64,000 bases of DNA, taken from Monodelphis domestica. Lineage: Eukaryota > Chordata > Mammalia > Didelphimorphia > Didelphidae. Positions 61,900-64,000 of the stretch are shown here, piece after piece. The stretch's first letter is position 1, and the number at the start of each line of letters is the position of its first letter. A model generated the notes under the pieces. The model saw only the letters and a list, made by a program, of their open reading frames with translations. It was not told the DNA's origin and did no database searches. The position numbers were made by a program, and so were the translations under genes. The stretch covers positions 213,822,019 through 213,886,018 of the forward strand of contig NC_077228.1 in the NCBI RefSeq assembly GCF_027887165.1, written 5' to 3'.

Positions 61900-64000
61900 G
61901 GGTAAGGCTCTTCTTTTACCCTCCTTAGACTTGGCTTTCCATTCACCAAAGGGAAAGGGAGCAGTCCTAGGCCTCTTTTTTCCCCCTCTGCCCTTTCAAC
62001 ACCCTCCCCTCCAGGGCCCCATCATGGTGTCCTTTCTAGGGTCACTGAGTCAACACAGTCCATCCTATACTGGGACAGGCTGTTAGCAGGAGATATTCTT
62101 TCCAGGGGGTCTGTCGGGTCACACACAACTTTGTCTGACCTCTTCGGAAAGAGGTCGGCCATGGATGGGGGCAGAGCTTAAATGCCACTCAACCTCAGCG
62201 TTGCCCTTTGCTGCCCAAGAGCCGCTGATAAAATGAAGAAGAGGGGGCTTGGCGGGTGAAAAGCAGGACCCAGAATGAGCAGACACACATGCCCAATCTA
62301 GCAAAACCGGAGTAGGTAACTGGGGCTGGGCAAACAACTCCTGCTTCCCAACACCTTCTCACCAGGACCTCCCGCCTCACTGTCCAGACCCATCCCAGAG
62401 CGCACCCGGCCAAGAGGATGGCAGCCTTCGTGGCCCTCATCTTATCCCAGGTCAATCGCCCTGGAACCCTTCCCGGGCCCAGAAGGAGCTGTCACCACCA
62501 GCAGACCCCCCAAGCTGGGCCGGGAGAGCGAGGCAACTGCTCTCAGGGGAATTCAATAGGCCCCATCGGCAGCCACCTGGAAAGCCGGAGAAAGGTGATA
62601 CCCTAAGTCCCAGAGGACCAGGCCCATGATTGCTCCCCGCTCCCAGCGCTGCCAAGCAGGGTGGGGGAAATGACCTGCCCCTTCTCTTGTCTGAGTGGCG
62701 CTGACCCCTCCCCCAGCCCTCGATGTCATGACGATGGGTGCTATAGAGACGGGAAGGCAGCTGGGGAGAAGGGGGTGCGCCTTCAGAAGGGCTCAGGATC
62801 TTGCGTCAGGTTTTTGGGCCCCGGTGCCAGCTGCTGGGGAGAAGGGACAGCTTGGGGGTGGGAGGGACAAAGATCACAAGTTGGATTAAGGCTGGCGAGA
62901 GGTAGGAGGGACAATGGAAATGGGACTTCTGCTAAGGCTTTCTTTGTGGCCCCCTCCCACCCCCCCCTCCCATTGGGAGCCAGGCTACCTGCTTATTTAT
63001 GCAAACTCTGCTGGTTCTGCGACTACAGTAACTCTGATCCAGGGAAAATCTGGCCCTAGCAGGGTCCCCTGCCAGGTTCAGTCTCAGGGGTCACAGCAGC
63101 CCCAGAGGGGGGGGGGGGGATCAAGCCTGTGGGCATAGAAGTTTGGCTCCCAGAGAGTCCTTGAACCCAGACCACACAAGAGCTAGGATGCTGAAAAAGC
63201 AAATGGGGCAAATGGAAAGCGCAGCTTGTGCTCCTACTAGGACCCTAAACGAAAGGAGAGGAAAGGATGTCCATATATATTTGTAATGGTTTTTTTCCCC
63301 CTTGCCTCCCCCCATTGGGTGGGAGAGGGGGAGGTAGGAAGGGTAGAATGTGGATTACATAGAAACCGAATTTTAAAAAAAGTCCAAAAAGGTGGTGGTG
63401 GTAGGGTGGTCCACTAAGCAGAGTGGAGCACCTTCCTCCAAGCAGCCTGGCATATTCCTTAAAAGGTCAGGTCACTGGGCTCAAAGCTCTGCTACTCTCC
63501 CTCCTCCCAACTCCGGAGGCAAAGTTCAAACAATTGGTGTAACCCAATCTGGGCATAGGACACATTGCCCGAGGAGGTGGGCAGGACCCGACCTTGGACA
63601 AAGCAGACTCCATGCCCTCCCACCCCCTGCAGAAGACAGATAACTAAGGTTCCCTTCTCCAGCACAGATCAGAGCACACAGAGTCAATAGTGAGTAACTT
63701 TAGCTTTCCTTGAATGGGGGCTCTGACTTCAGTTACCTAGAACTTCTCCTTCCTGTTTGTTCAGAGGAAAGTGACTTCCCCAAGCCCAGGGAGGTGGGAG
63801 TGGTGACAGGACATTAACGGGGCAGCCAGTGGTCATTTCCTCTTAACACCCCCAGCTGCCTCCCCAAGAGCAAGACCTGTCAGGGTAACAAGCTTGCTTC
63901 CCCTCGCCCAGGGAGGGAAGGCACGGGGGCTCAGGACAAGCCCGGCTCAAGGACAACCCCAGTAGGCATTGCCCCACAGGTCCCTCCTCCTCCCAGAGCT
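61900..64000. other. GC-rich, repeat-poor end of NHERF1 intron 1
   Basis: About 2.1 kb without any repeat I recognise, contrasting with the repeat-packed sequence to its left. It contains many GGTCA/TGACC half-sites, a 14-nt G run (~63106-63119) and long GC-rich stretches but no CpG island. No PDZ1 coding is present in either strand. Confidence 0.5.

Noticed and set aside
54533-64000. Search for NHERF1 exon 1 (PDZ1, GYGFHLHGEKGK)
   Set aside because: No such frame or CpG island was seen, and the GC-rich frames near 62.2-63.1 kb do not resemble a PDZ domain.
1-64000. CRISPR arrays, operons or bacterial systems
   Set aside because: No spaced direct repeats of that type exist. The genes have introns and the repeats are mammalian.

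Overview
The window is mammalian nuclear DNA and almost certainly marsupial. Three split genes match mammalian proteins exon by exon with canonical GT-AG junctions. The repeat content is typical of marsupials: dozens of tRNA-derived SINEs of the MON1/WSINE type, L1 with the marsupial 3' UTR, many L2 and MIR/CORE-SINE relics, one L3/CR1 copy, one SINE with an RTE (BovB-like) tail, hAT elements and LTR fossils. The sequence alone does not separate American from Australian marsupials. The gene order NHERF1 - NAT9 - TMEM104 is that of human 17q25, seen here in reverse orientation.

Region 1 (1 to ~36.0 kb) is the 5' half of TMEM104 on the minus strand. Seven coding exons (35921 down to 14477) encode the first 212 residues of an about 496-residue multispanning membrane protein. 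The rest must lie beyond the left edge, since 1-14476 is intron. The introns hold the L3/CR1 copy with a 7SL RNA retropseudogene inside it, an ORF1-less L1 carrying a clean endonuclease reading frame, an L1 interrupted by a hAT element, and three LTR fossils.

Region 2 (~36.7-37.3 kb) is a CpG island between the divergently transcribed TMEM104 and NAT9 and is probably their shared promoter. Region 3 (38.4-42.4 kb) is NAT9 on the plus strand, complete in six coding exons (203 residues). Region 4 (42.4-43.8 kb) is the gap between two convergent genes and contains a perfect match to the CTCF core consensus.

Region 5 (43.8 kb to the right edge) is NHERF1 (SLC9A3R1) on the minus strand. Five exons encode PDZ2, the linker and the C-terminal ezrin-binding tail. 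Exon 1 (PDZ1) is not in the window and should lie beyond 64000. The last 2 kb of intron 1 are GC-rich, poor in repeats and hold a loose cluster of nuclear-receptor half-sites.

I found no operon, CRISPR array, tRNA gene or functional non-coding RNA gene. The most unusual structures are the L1 at 18.98-20.30 kb (5' region joined to ORF2, no ORF1, early 3' end, 17-bp target-site duplication) and a SINE at 58.6 kb flanked by direct repeats of about 110 bp.
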